From assembly GCF_000225345.1 (NCBI RefSeq), contig NC_015977.1, positions 1,905,501 to 1,969,500 on the forward strand: a stretch of DNA of 64,000 nt. Reading direction: 5' to 3'. The notes beneath the pieces are model-generated. The model was given only the letters and a program-made list of their open reading frames with translations. It made no database searches and had not been told where the DNA came from. Within the stretch, counting starts at the first letter, position 1. Every line of letters starts with the position of its first letter. Origin of the DNA: Roseburia hominis A2-183. Lineage in GTDB: Bacteria > Bacillota > Clostridia > Lachnospirales > Lachnospiraceae. Positions 46,408-54,135 of this stretch are shown here, piece by piece. Made by a program: the position numbers and the translations under genes.

Positions 46408-46436
46408 ATAGTAGTATACTTCCGGGAAAATGTCAA
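46408..46436 (-). promoter_or_regulatory. Promoter of recA
   Basis: TTGACA (46431-46436, perfect -35), a 17-bp spacer and TACTAT (46408-46413) on the minus strand. The LexA box overlaps the expected transcription start. Confidence 0.8.
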
Positions 46437-46439
46437 CCA

Positions 46440-46658
46440 CAAACCCGAAAAATAAGTAACACCTCAATGAATTCCGTGGCGGATACCGCCTGATGACCGC
46501 TCCAGCAGCCCTGATTGCACAGCAGGACTTCCCTGCCTGCATGATTTGATAAAAAGACGCCCCTCCAAAAAACGGGTATGCCTTATACTACCATATCCGC
46601 CCCATATCCGCAATCACAAATTACCGGAAAACCGGACATTTTCTCACATTGCTTTTCG
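46440..46658. other. Unassigned intergenic stretch between recA and the DUF3783 gene
   Basis: About 220 nt between the recA promoter and the promoter of the plus-strand gene have no believable frame. They contain a GGCGGATACCGCC hairpin (46478-46490), a GCAGG-ACTTC-CCTGC hairpin (46522-46536) and oligo-A/T runs near 46551 and 46568. A small structured RNA is possible on either strand, but I could not match it to a known family such as 6S RNA or SRP RNA. Confidence 0.35.
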
Positions 46659-46677
46659 TTGTATTCCTGCAAATCTG

Positions 46678-46686
46678 TGTTATAAT
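46678..46686 (+). promoter_or_regulatory. Extended -10 promoter of the DUF3783 gene
   Basis: TGTTATAAT is an exact extended -10; TTGTAT lies 16 bp upstream (46659-46664) as a weak -35. The gene starts 40 nt downstream behind GGAGG. Confidence 0.7.
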
Positions 46687-46726
46687 GACCTCTGACAAAA
46701 CTACGATCTGATTTCTGGAGGTATCT

Positions 46727-47209
46727 ATGGAAAAACTGTTGTTCTTCGGACTTACCGACGCTGAATTTCAAAAGATAAAACCGGTTGCATCCCGGCTGAA
46801 ACTGCACTGCGAGCAGATTCCCGTTTCGATGTACCACAATACGCTCGGCGCAATCGCATCCGGCCGGGCGGTTCCTGCCGGCATCCCCGCCGCTCCCGGC
46901 ACACCTGTCCCCGCCAGCCTCACGGCTGCTTTAGGCGCAGATGCCCCTGCCGGTGCCTCCGCCGTTTCCGCTGCCTGCGGCATACCCGAAGCCGGCAGCA
47001 CTCCGGCAGCCGTCTCCCGCGACCGTCTGCTCGTCATGTGCCAGCTGCCCGAGCGCCGGATGGACAAGCTGCTGTTTGAACTGCGCCGCATCGACGCCCC
47101 CATCGACTACAAGGCTGTACTCACGCCCACAAACGCCGGATGGACGATTCCACGTCTTCTCATGGAAATGCACTCAGAAAAAGCCGCTTACACCGTAAAA
47201 AACCGTTAA
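46727..47209 (+). CDS. DUF3783 protein with an Ala/Pro-rich insert
   Basis: This 160-residue protein starts EKLLFFGLTDAEFQKIKPVASRL and ends with RMDKLLFELRRIDAPIDYKAVLTPTNAGWTIPRLLMEMHSEK, which match the N- and C-terminal parts of DUF3783 proteins, whose function is unknown. Between them, at about residues 46-96, is a low-complexity insert rich in Ala, Pro and Gly with no hydrophobic stretch. The insert raises local GC content. It is one of three plus-strand genes and its stop touches the second giant palindrome. Confidence 0.75.
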   Translation: MEKLLFFGLTDAEFQKIKPVASRLKLHCEQIPVSMYHNTLGAIASGRAVPAGIPAAPGTPVPASLTAALGADAPAGASAVSAACGIPEAGSTPAAVSRDRLLVMCQLPERRMDKLLFELRRIDAPIDYKAVLTPTNAGWTIPRLLMEMHSEKAAYTVKNR

Positions 47210-47210
47210 A

Positions 47211-47834
47211 GGGACTGTCGCAATAAGCATAGCTCGCTTTGCATCGATAAGTAATATTATAAGAAACGCACTTGGGGATTTCATGTGGAAATGCAAATGG
47301 AATATTCGTTTGAGAAAAATGTGAGCATTTCTTCCGGCTGAATGTTTGCATCGGATTCCGTGTCTCTTCCACGTTTGGACAATCCGACGGGGGCATGTCC
47401 GACACACCGGAGACAATGGGCGGACTTTCTGGTGTCCCTAATGGCACCTCTTCACAGACGATATAAAACCGCGCGAACCGAAACTCGTTGCCATCTGCTA
47501 TTGAAAATAGGGCAGATGGCAACTCAGACATCGGTTTCGCGCGGTTATGTTTTATTCGACATAAAGGTGGCATTTATGCCACCTGTTGTCTGGTGCCAAT
47601 AAGGGACACACACAAAAGTCCTACAAATTGTCTTCCGGGATGCGGACATGACCCGCGGAGTGCTCCAAACTTGGAAAGACACGGATCATCGAAGATGCAA
47701 ACATTCGGCTGGTTAGAAATTCCACATTTTTTGAACCGAATTTCCATCTGCATTTTCATCTGAAATCCCACGGTGTGATCTTCTGATAATATTACTTATC
47801 GCCCAAAAGCTCTATGCTTATTGCGGCAATTCCC
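47211..47834. repeat. Giant imperfect inverted repeat, copy 2
   Basis: This fills the whole gap between convergent DUF3783 and thioredoxin genes, starting just after one stop and ending 19 nt before the other. Perfect paired blocks: CGCAATAAGCATAG (47219-47232) with 47812-47825; CGATAAGTAATATTAT (47245-47260) with 47786-47801; AACCGCGCGAA (47467-47477) with 47536-47546; GTTGCCATCTGC (47487-47498) with 47512-47523. The apex TATTGAAAATAGG is nearly that of copy 1. The right side carries an extra small hairpin (AGGTGGCATTTATGCCACCT) with no counterpart in copy 1. Confidence 0.9.
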
Positions 47835-47853
47835 TTCTCTAACGCTTTGTTAT

Positions 47854-48180
47854 CTATTCTGCTTCGCAGCATGCAAGCAGATCTAAGATTTCCTCTCTCG
47901 TCTGCAGTCCGATCGCTTTTTTCTTAAAAATGCCGTACTGCATCACAACGAGCATCGGAATGCTCATCACCTGATACTTTAACGCAAGCGCCGCCTGCTC
48001 GTCCACATTGACGCTTCCGAACTTCACCTTTCCGGCAAGCTCCTCGGACAGCGCCTCAAATACCGGCGACTGCATTTTACACGGTCCGCACCACTCTGCC
48101 CAGAAATCCAGAATGACCGGCACCTTTGCCGCCAGCACCTCGTCCTCAAAATTTTCATTTGTAATTGTAACAACTGCCAT
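47854..48180 (-). CDS. trxA: Thioredoxin
   Basis: This 108-residue thioredoxin-fold protein has [25 protein letters not shown] with the WCGPC redox site, and the cis-proline region [15 protein letters not shown]. The usual lysine-phenylalanine-x-x-G-x region is replaced by [17 protein letters not shown]. The frame goes back to 48243, but AAAGGAAG before the ATG at 48180 gives the normal thioredoxin length. It follows prfC on the same strand by about 66 nt. Confidence 0.93.
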   Translation of the reverse strand: MAVVTITNENFEDEVLAAKVPVILDFWAEWCGPCKMQSPVFEALSEELAGKVKFGSVNVDEQAALALKYQVMSIPMLVVMQYGIFKKKAIGLQTREEILDLLACCEAE

Positions 48181-48246
48181 ATTCTGCTTCCTTTCTGTGC
48201 ATTCCGCCGGCACTGTTTTCTGCCGGCAGCTGCTCTGACACACGCT

Positions 48247-49836
48247 CTATTCCCTGCCGAACTCCGAGAGTACCAGACCTTCGTTCCGGTCTAATACCAT
48301 GCCGACACTCCATGCATTGACAAACAGTAACAGCGGTCTGCCCTTCAGATCCTGAATCTTCTTCATATCCGAGGTTCCGACCAGCTTATCCATATCGATG
48401 TCCTCATTCTCAATCCACCGGATATGCTCATACGGAAGCGTATCCATGCGGATTTCCACATTGTACTCATTCTCGAGGCGGTATTTCAACACATCGAACT
48501 GCAGTACACCGACCACGCCGACGATGACCTCCTCCATTCCCATATTGTACTCCTGGAAAATCTGGATCGCACCTTCCTGCGCAATCTGCTGCATGCCCTT
48601 CATGAACTGCTTGCGCTTCATCGTATCCACCTGCCGCACTCTCGCAAAATGCTCCGGTGCGAACGTCGGGATTCCCTCGAACTTAAACGGCTTCGCCGTG
48701 GTGAGTGTATCTCCGATGGAAAAAATACCCGGATCAAACACACCGATGATGTCTCCCGCATACGCCTCGTCCACGATATGACGCTCCTGCGCCATCATCT
48801 GCTGCGGCTGCGAAAGCTTGATCTTTTTATTGCCGCCCTGCACGTGTGTCACTTCCATGCCGGCGGTAAACTTGCCCGAGCAGATGCGCATAAACGCAAT
48901 TCGGTCACGGTGTGCCTTGTTCATGTTTGCCTGAATCTTGAATACAAACGCAGAGAAATTCTCACCAAACGGATCAACTTCTCCGATATCCGCCTTGCGC
49001 GGCAGCGGCGAGTAAGTCATCTTTAAGAAATGCTGCAAAAAGGTCTCCACACCGAAATTCGTCAATGCCGAACCAAAAAATACCGGGGAAAGTTCTCCCT
49101 TCGTCACGAGTTCCTGATCAAACTCCGCGCTCGCTCCGTCCAGAAGCTCGATCTCCTCCATCAGCTTATCATACGCATCCTGTCCAATCTCTGCAATCAG
49201 CGCCGGATCGTCCACGGAAATATGCTTCTCCGTACCTTCCTTGGTTCCCTTTAATGTATCGGAAAACATCATAATCTCTCTTGTGTTGCGGTCATAGACC
49301 CCCTTAAAATTCTTACCGGAACCGATCGGCCAGTTGATCGGGCAGGTCGCAATGCCAAGCTCCTTCTCGATCTCATCAAGAAGATCAAACGTGTCGTTCG
49401 CATCGCGGTCCATCTTGTTGATGAATGTAAAAATCGGAATATGGCGCATCACACAGACCTTGAACAGCTTTCTGGTCTGCGCCTCGACACCCTTGGAACC
49501 GTCGATTACCATGACGGCAGAATCCGCCGCCATCAAGGTACGGTAAGTATCCTCCGAGAAGTCCTGATGTCCCGGTGTATCAAGGATGTTGATGCAGTAA
49601 CCTCCGTAATTGAACTGCAGTACCGATGACGTGACGGAAATACCTCTCTCCTTCTCAATCTCCATCCAGTCGGACACTGCATGACGCGCCGTCGCTTTTC
49701 CCTTGACGGAACCCGCCAGATTGATTGCTCCTCCATAGAGCAGGAACTTCTCCGTCAGCGTCGTCTTACCGGCATCCGGGTGGGAAATAATTGCAAACGT
49801 ACGTCTCTTTTCAATCTCTTTTCTTAAATCAGCCAA
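48247..49836 (-). CDS. prfC: Peptide chain release factor 3
   Basis: This 529-residue GTPase removes RF1 and RF2 from ribosomes after termination. It has P-loop HPDAGKTTLTEKFL, switch region RGISVTSSVLQF, DTPGHQDFSEDTYRTL (G3), NKMDRD (G4), and the C-terminal region GVVGVLQFDVLKYRLENEYNVEI typical of RF3. Length is as expected. It lies between the deoB terminator and thioredoxin. Confidence 0.97.
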   Translation of the reverse strand: MADLRKEIEKRRTFAIISHPDAGKTTLTEKFLLYGGAINLAGSVKGKATARHAVSDWMEIEKERGISVTSSVLQFNYGGYCINILDTPGHQDFSEDTYRTLMAADSAVMVIDGSKGVEAQTRKLFKVCVMRHIPIFTFINKMDRDANDTFDLLDEIEKELGIATCPINWPIGSGKNFKGVYDRNTREIMMFSDTLKGTKEGTEKHISVDDPALIAEIGQDAYDKLMEEIELLDGASAEFDQELVTKGELSPVFFGSALTNFGVETFLQHFLKMTYSPLPRKADIGEVDPFGENFSAFVFKIQANMNKAHRDRIAFMRICSGKFTAGMEVTHVQGGNKKIKLSQPQQMMAQERHIVDEAYAGDIIGVFDPGIFSIGDTLTTAKPFKFEGIPTFAPEHFARVRQVDTMKRKQFMKGMQQIAQEGAIQIFQEYNMGMEEVIVGVVGVLQFDVLKYRLENEYNVEIRMDTLPYEHIRWIENEDIDMDKLVGTSDMKKIQDLKGRPLLLFVNAWSVGMVLDRNEGLVLSEFGRE

Positions 49837-49872
49837 ACTATCTATCCTCCAAAAAACAAATCACTTCAAAAA

Positions 49873-49911
49873 TGCCAACGCAGCAAAGCCGAAACTTTGC
49901 ATACGTTGGCA
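49873..49911 (-). terminator. Rho-independent terminator after deoB
   Basis: TGCCAACG at 49873-49880 and its complement at 49904-49911 form the base of a stem that continues through AGCAAAG/CTTTGC with a small bulge; TTTTTG follows on the minus strand. It closes the deoB transcript 53 nt after its stop. Confidence 0.88.
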
Positions 49912-49963
49912 CTATAACATAATTTCATGAAAAATGCAAAAACTTCTCTTCCAAAGATCTGTA

Positions 49964-51127
49964 CTATTTCTTGAATACTGGAATTGCCTCGCCCGCGCAC
50001 TCCGGGGTCAGATCAAAGTAGGACAGAATCGTCGCTGCAATGTCGGAAAAGCTCTTTCTTGTTCCGAAATTCTCCCCTGCCCGCACCGGTGCTCCGTACA
50101 TCACAAGCGGCGTGTACTCTCTGGAATGATCCGTGGACGGTGTACTCGGATCGCAGCCGTGATCTGCCGTGATCATCAGCACGTCCTCCTCGCCCATCGC
50201 TGCTAAAAGTTCCGGCAGGCGCTCATCGAAGTACGTCAGTGCTTTTGCGTAGCCCTCGACATCATTGCGGTGTCCGTAGAGCATGTCGTAATCCACCAGA
50301 TTCGTAAAGCACAGTCCGTTAAAATCCTTCTTCATATAATCAAGCGTCTTGTTGATGCCGTCCTCATTTCCGGTCGTGCGGACATACTCCGTGATGCCCT
50401 TCTCCGCGAAAATATCGATGATCTTACCGACAGAAAGCACGTCAAAACCGGCTCCCGAGAGCTGGTCTAACATCGTCACTTTCGGCGGCTGTAAGGAAAA
50501 ATCATGTCTGCGGGTCGTGCGGGTAAAGTTCCCCGGCGTTCCGGTGAACGGTCTCGCGATCACACGGCCGACGCCGTGCTCTCCGCGCAGCATATCTCGC
50601 GCGATCTGGCAGTATTCATACAGCTTCTCCACCGGAACAATATCCTCATGTGCAGCCACCTGAAACACAGAATCCGCTGATGTATACACGATCAGATCGC
50701 CGGTCTTAAGATGCTCCTCCCCATAGTCGCGGATAACATCCGTACCGGAATACGGCTTGTTGCAGAGCACGCCCCTTCCTGTCTTTTTGGAAAATTCCTC
50801 AATAATCTCCTGCGGGAAACCGTTCGGGTAGGTCGGCAGCGGCTTTGGTGAGATGACGCCTGCAATCTCCCAGTGGCCGATCGTCGTATCTTTTCCCTTT
50901 GACACTTCCGTCATGCGGGCAACCGCTCCGGCAGGAGCTGCCTCCTTTTCCCCGATCTCCACGCCGTCGATATTAAAAAAGCCAAGCTTTCTCATGTTCG
51001 GCATGGAAAAATAAGGGCTCATGGAAGCGGCTTTGATGGTGTTGCTTCCCGCATCCCCGTAATCTGCAGCATCCGGCATCTCGCCAATCCCCACGCTGTC
51101 CAATACAATCAAAAATACTCTCTTCAT
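49964..51127 (-). CDS. deoB: Phosphopentomutase
   Basis: This 387-residue alkaline-phosphatase-superfamily enzyme interconverts (deoxy)ribose 1-phosphate and 5-phosphate in nucleoside salvage. It has KRVFLIVLDSVGIGEMPDAADYGDAGSNT with metal-binding Asp, DTTIGHWEI, and the metal ligands in MITADHGCDPSTPSTDHSREYTPLV. Length is typical. It starts 1 nt after the Cys-rich gene stop, so it appears to be the last gene of the cobalamin-linked transcript; no purine phosphorylase gene is beside it. Confidence 0.97.
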   Translation of the reverse strand: MKRVFLIVLDSVGIGEMPDAADYGDAGSNTIKAASMSPYFSMPNMRKLGFFNIDGVEIGEKEAAPAGAVARMTEVSKGKDTTIGHWEIAGVISPKPLPTYPNGFPQEIIEEFSKKTGRGVLCNKPYSGTDVIRDYGEEHLKTGDLIVYTSADSVFQVAAHEDIVPVEKLYEYCQIARDMLRGEHGVGRVIARPFTGTPGNFTRTTRRHDFSLQPPKVTMLDQLSGAGFDVLSVGKIIDIFAEKGITEYVRTTGNEDGINKTLDYMKKDFNGLCFTNLVDYDMLYGHRNDVEGYAKALTYFDERLPELLAAMGEEDVLMITADHGCDPSTPSTDHSREYTPLVMYGAPVRAGENFGTRKSFSDIAATILSYFDLTPECAGEAIPVFKK

Positions 51128-51128
51128 C

Positions 51129-51392
51129 CTATCTATCTCCCTTCCTCAAAAACTGCATGATCACATCATAGTTCTCCGCCTGATGTGGAAACGTGCACTT
51201 CATGCAGGACTTGATCTGTACTTCGCTTCCATCCTCCCGTCTGCTCTTAATATACTCTGGCTTTCCCGGACAATGACGTCTCTCATAGAGCGGACAATAG
51301 CAGAACAGGCAGTTCATCTCCTCAATGCCCTCATGGCACGGATAATACTGACATTCCCGGTTGGAAAAAAAGCGATATGAATTCTCTGTCAT
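51129..51392 (-). CDS. Cysteine-rich small domain protein
   Basis: This 87-residue protein has nine cysteines arranged as CQYYPCHEG, MNCLFCYCPLY, HCPG and SCMKCTFPH, plus conserved histidines. This is the pattern of the 'cysteine-rich small domain' family (Pfam PF04071 as I recall), often next to cobalamin genes and probably binding a metal or cluster. It overlaps the cbiK-cbiL fusion by one base (TAATG) and is followed at once by deoB. Its function is not known. Confidence 0.85.
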   Translation of the reverse strand: MTENSYRFFSNRECQYYPCHEGIEEMNCLFCYCPLYERRHCPGKPEYIKSRREDGSEVQIKSCMKCTFPHQAENYDVIMQFLRKGDR

Positions 51393-52867
51393 TATACCAC
51401 CTCTCCCTCATCTTTGACAATAAGCGTCGTAAGATAGCTTCCGTTCTCCTCGAGCGCCTCCGCTCCCAGGCGGATCCGCTCATCCGCCATCCCACAGTTC
51501 TCCACGCAGTAGACGGACAGTTTCTTCTCCTTCTGCTGTTCTTCCAACAGCGCTTTCAGCCGCGCGAGGCTTTTTCCGGATTTCATGTACACCCGGGTGC
51601 CGGAAAGCGCCATCGTCTCCTCCACCTCGTACGATCCCGGAATCACATGGATCTCATCCCGGTTATCCCCGAGCGATATTCCAAGACTCGCCGCAGCCGC
51701 GCAAAAGGACGGCACGCCGCTTATCATTTTAACATTCCCGCCCCACGCCGCGACCCTGCGGTGGATATAACCGTATGTGGAATAGACGGACGGATCTCCG
51801 ATCGTTAAAAATGCCACAATCTTTCCTTCGGTAAGATAAGAAACAATCCGCGCAAAAATCTCCTCGTGTGCCCTGCGCAGCTTTTCTTTCTCCTTTGTCA
51901 TCGGAAACGGCAGGCAGACAAGTTCCTTTTTCTCAATCCCGGGGTATGCCTGCCTTGCGATCTGATACGCATGGCATCCCACAGGATCCTCCGCCGGAAG
52001 CACGATAAGATCACTCTTCTCCATACAGCGGAGCGCCTTTACGGTCACCAGCTCCGGATCGCCGGGACCCACGCCGATCCCGTAGAGGGTTCCCATGCAG
52101 TGCCGCAGATGTCTGAAATAGCACTCTCTCACCGGCTCATACTCTCCAATCCCCTTTAACAGGCAAACCGGTTCATATCCCGCCTCGCGGAGTGCGGCAG
52201 CAAAGGAATCCTCCTCTCCTGCCATATCATGATTGGCATGATCTCCCGCAACCAGCATAAACGGCGCCACAAGCACACGTCCGCTCTTATGCCTTGAGGC
52301 CCTCATCCTCCCGATCACATCGTCAATCGTAACGCTTCCCTCCACGGTCGCCACATAGACGTCGTTCTCTGTCACCTGTGCAAGCACACATTCCAGACGC
52401 TCGTAGCTCTCATCCGCCGCATGCTCACTTCCATGACCCATAAAAATCACCGGCGAAGATCCCGCCTCCGCCGCCACCGATTCCCAGAGAGCCTCCGCCG
52501 TTCTCTGATAATCCTCCGGTGTCTTAAGCAGCGCATCCGCAATCCGAACATCCTCAAACCACGGTGCACAATCTGTTACCTCCTGCTTCATCCGGTGGTT
52601 CTCAATCCCGTCAATGATGTGGGTCGGAAATACGATCACACGCCGCACCCCGGCATCGCGCATCCGGCAAAGCGCCTGCCTCACATCATCTTTCGCGATG
52701 CCGTCCCGCTCTCTTAACACCTTCCTCACAGTGCTGCTGGAATACGCCTCCTCCACCAGATCATGCGGATACTGCTCTCTGACAAGCGCCACCATCTGAT
52801 CGATATTCTTTTCTCTTGTCTCCTGATAAGTCGTTCCAAAGCTCACGACCAATATGCCACGCTCCAT
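51392..52867 (-). CDS. CbiK-CbiL fusion: cobaltochelatase plus C20-methyltransferase
   Basis: This 491-residue protein joins two early steps of anaerobic B12 synthesis. Residues 1-260 are CbiK (sirohydrochlorin cobaltochelatase): GILVVSFGTTYQETREKN, FPTHIIDG, and the metal-site histidines in FMGHGSEH and LVAGDHANHDM. Residues 263-491 are CbiL (cobalt-factor II C20-methyltransferase): LYGIGVGPGDPELVTVKALR, LTIGDPSVYSTYGYI, and GVPSFCAAAASLGISL. The product of the first half is the substrate of the second. The ATG at 52867 has GAGAGG upstream and is preferred to 52921. The 114 nt before it show no terminator, so riboswitch control may extend here. Confidence 0.93.
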   Translation of the reverse strand: MERGILVVSFGTTYQETREKNIDQMVALVREQYPHDLVEEAYSSSTVRKVLRERDGIAKDDVRQALCRMRDAGVRRVIVFPTHIIDGIENHRMKQEVTDCAPWFEDVRIADALLKTPEDYQRTAEALWESVAAEAGSSPVIFMGHGSEHAADESYERLECVLAQVTENDVYVATVEGSVTIDDVIGRMRASRHKSGRVLVAPFMLVAGDHANHDMAGEEDSFAAALREAGYEPVCLLKGIGEYEPVRECYFRHLRHCMGTLYGIGVGPGDPELVTVKALRCMEKSDLIVLPAEDPVGCHAYQIARQAYPGIEKKELVCLPFPMTKEKEKLRRAHEEIFARIVSYLTEGKIVAFLTIGDPSVYSTYGYIHRRVAAWGGNVKMISGVPSFCAAAASLGISLGDNRDEIHVIPGSYEVEETMALSGTRVYMKSGKSLARLKALLEEQQKEKKLSVYCVENCGMADERIRLGAEALEENGSYLTTLIVKDEGEVV

Positions 52868-52981
52868 CGCGCACCTCTCTTTCTCTGCCGCCGGTGCACA
52901 TGCCCTCCCCGATGCATTCACCGTTCCGGCACACCTGCTGTCTCCAAATTCACACGCCGTCTCCTGCAGTCAACCGCCATT

Positions 52982-54124
52982 TCAAGTTCCTTCCAAATGA
53001 TGCAGCACCTCTGCAGGAATCAGCTTTCCGAGTGTTTTTGCATACTCGCGCAGCGCGCGGTTCGCTTCGTTGTAAGGTCCAAAGGTTTCCGCACAACAGA
53101 CACACGTCTCGCACGTCTCAATCCACGATCTCGCCTCCGCGATCTCCTCCTCTGTGACCGGGAAAAACGGCTTCACAGAAACCACCCGGCTTGCCGCGGC
53201 ACACGAATCCTGATATTCCACATCATTTTCCATCAGAATTCCCGCCGCAAACGGCACATTTTTCCGCTGTAAGGCATGATAGACCGGTATGCCGCTGCCA
53301 GCCCCACCGATCACAAAGATCTTTGGTCGGCTTTTATTTCCACGCAGATACACGGCGCCTGTCCGCGGATCAAAACACTCTGCATCCACCCCGTATAATT
53401 TTTGAATATAATCGCCCGAAAATACTTCCTCAGGCGTCCCGGTTTTTCCGATGTGGTCTCCCTCCACACAGGCGATCACATCCGATACCTTTAACGCCAG
53501 ATCCAGTTCGTGGAGCGACATGACAACCGCCATATTTCTTTCTGCCGCGAGTCTTCGGATACTGGATAAAATGTCGATCTTGTAGCGCATGTCCAGGTAG
53601 GAAGTCGGTTCGTCCAGAATCAGAATCCGCGGCTCCTGGCAGATGGCGCGCGCTAACATCACCCGCTGTCTCTGTCCGTCGCTGATCTGTGAAAAATTCC
53701 GGTCCGCGGTGTCCCTGGCATGCACCAGCTGCATGGCATCATCCACAAGCTTCCAGTCTTCTGCGGAGAGAATCCCGAGCCTTCCGGTATACGGATACCT
53801 GCCGGTCGCAACCACCTCGCGGCAGGTCATAAACTCCGGATGAAGCCGTTCCGTCATCACCATCGCAAGCGTCCGCGCGACTTCCTCTTCCCGCATCCGG
53901 CTCATGGCTGTCCCCTCCAGAAAGATCGTTCCTCCAAGCTCTGCAAGCTGTCTGGTCACGGTTTTTAATATCGTGGATTTGCCTGCACCGTTCGGTCCGA
54001 TCAGCGTCAGGACGTTTCCGGGACTTACATGCAGCGAAATATGGTTAAGCAGAGCTTTTCTGCCGTACCCTGCCGCCACATCCTCAAGCCTGATTCCAGA
54101 CTCTTTTTTCCTCTGTTCCATCAC
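52982..54124 (-). CDS. FecE/BtuD-like ATPase with an extra C-terminal domain
   Basis: Residues 1-255 are a standard ABC ATPase for iron-complex or B12 uptake: Walker A LIGPNGAGKSTILKTV, signature ISDGQRQRVMLARA, Walker B ILILDEPTSYLD. Residues 265-380 are an added domain starting KIFVIGGAGSGIPVYHAL, which looks like a Rossmann entry, with a cluster CETCVCCAETFGPYNEANRAL near the end. Most family members stop near residue 260. The extra part is unknown to me. It is in a tight order with the permease (11 nt) and binding protein genes. Confidence 0.9.
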   Translation of the reverse strand: MMEQRKKESGIRLEDVAAGYGRKALLNHISLHVSPGNVLTLIGPNGAGKSTILKTVTRQLAELGGTIFLEGTAMSRMREEEVARTLAMVMTERLHPEFMTCREVVATGRYPYTGRLGILSAEDWKLVDDAMQLVHARDTADRNFSQISDGQRQRVMLARAICQEPRILILDEPTSYLDMRYKIDILSSIRRLAAERNMAVVMSLHELDLALKVSDVIACVEGDHIGKTGTPEEVFSGDYIQKLYGVDAECFDPRTGAVYLRGNKSRPKIFVIGGAGSGIPVYHALQRKNVPFAAGILMENDVEYQDSCAAASRVVSVKPFFPVTEEEIAEARSWIETCETCVCCAETFGPYNEANRALREYAKTLGKLIPAEVLHHLEGT

Positions 54125-54135
54125 ACGTTCCTCCG

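Noticed and set aside
47160..47573. A 137-residue minus-strand frame covering the left arm of copy 2 and the end of the DUF3783 gene.
   Set aside because: It overlaps a better-supported plus-strand gene and a structural repeat; its similarity to a frame at 31905-32915 comes from the repeat.
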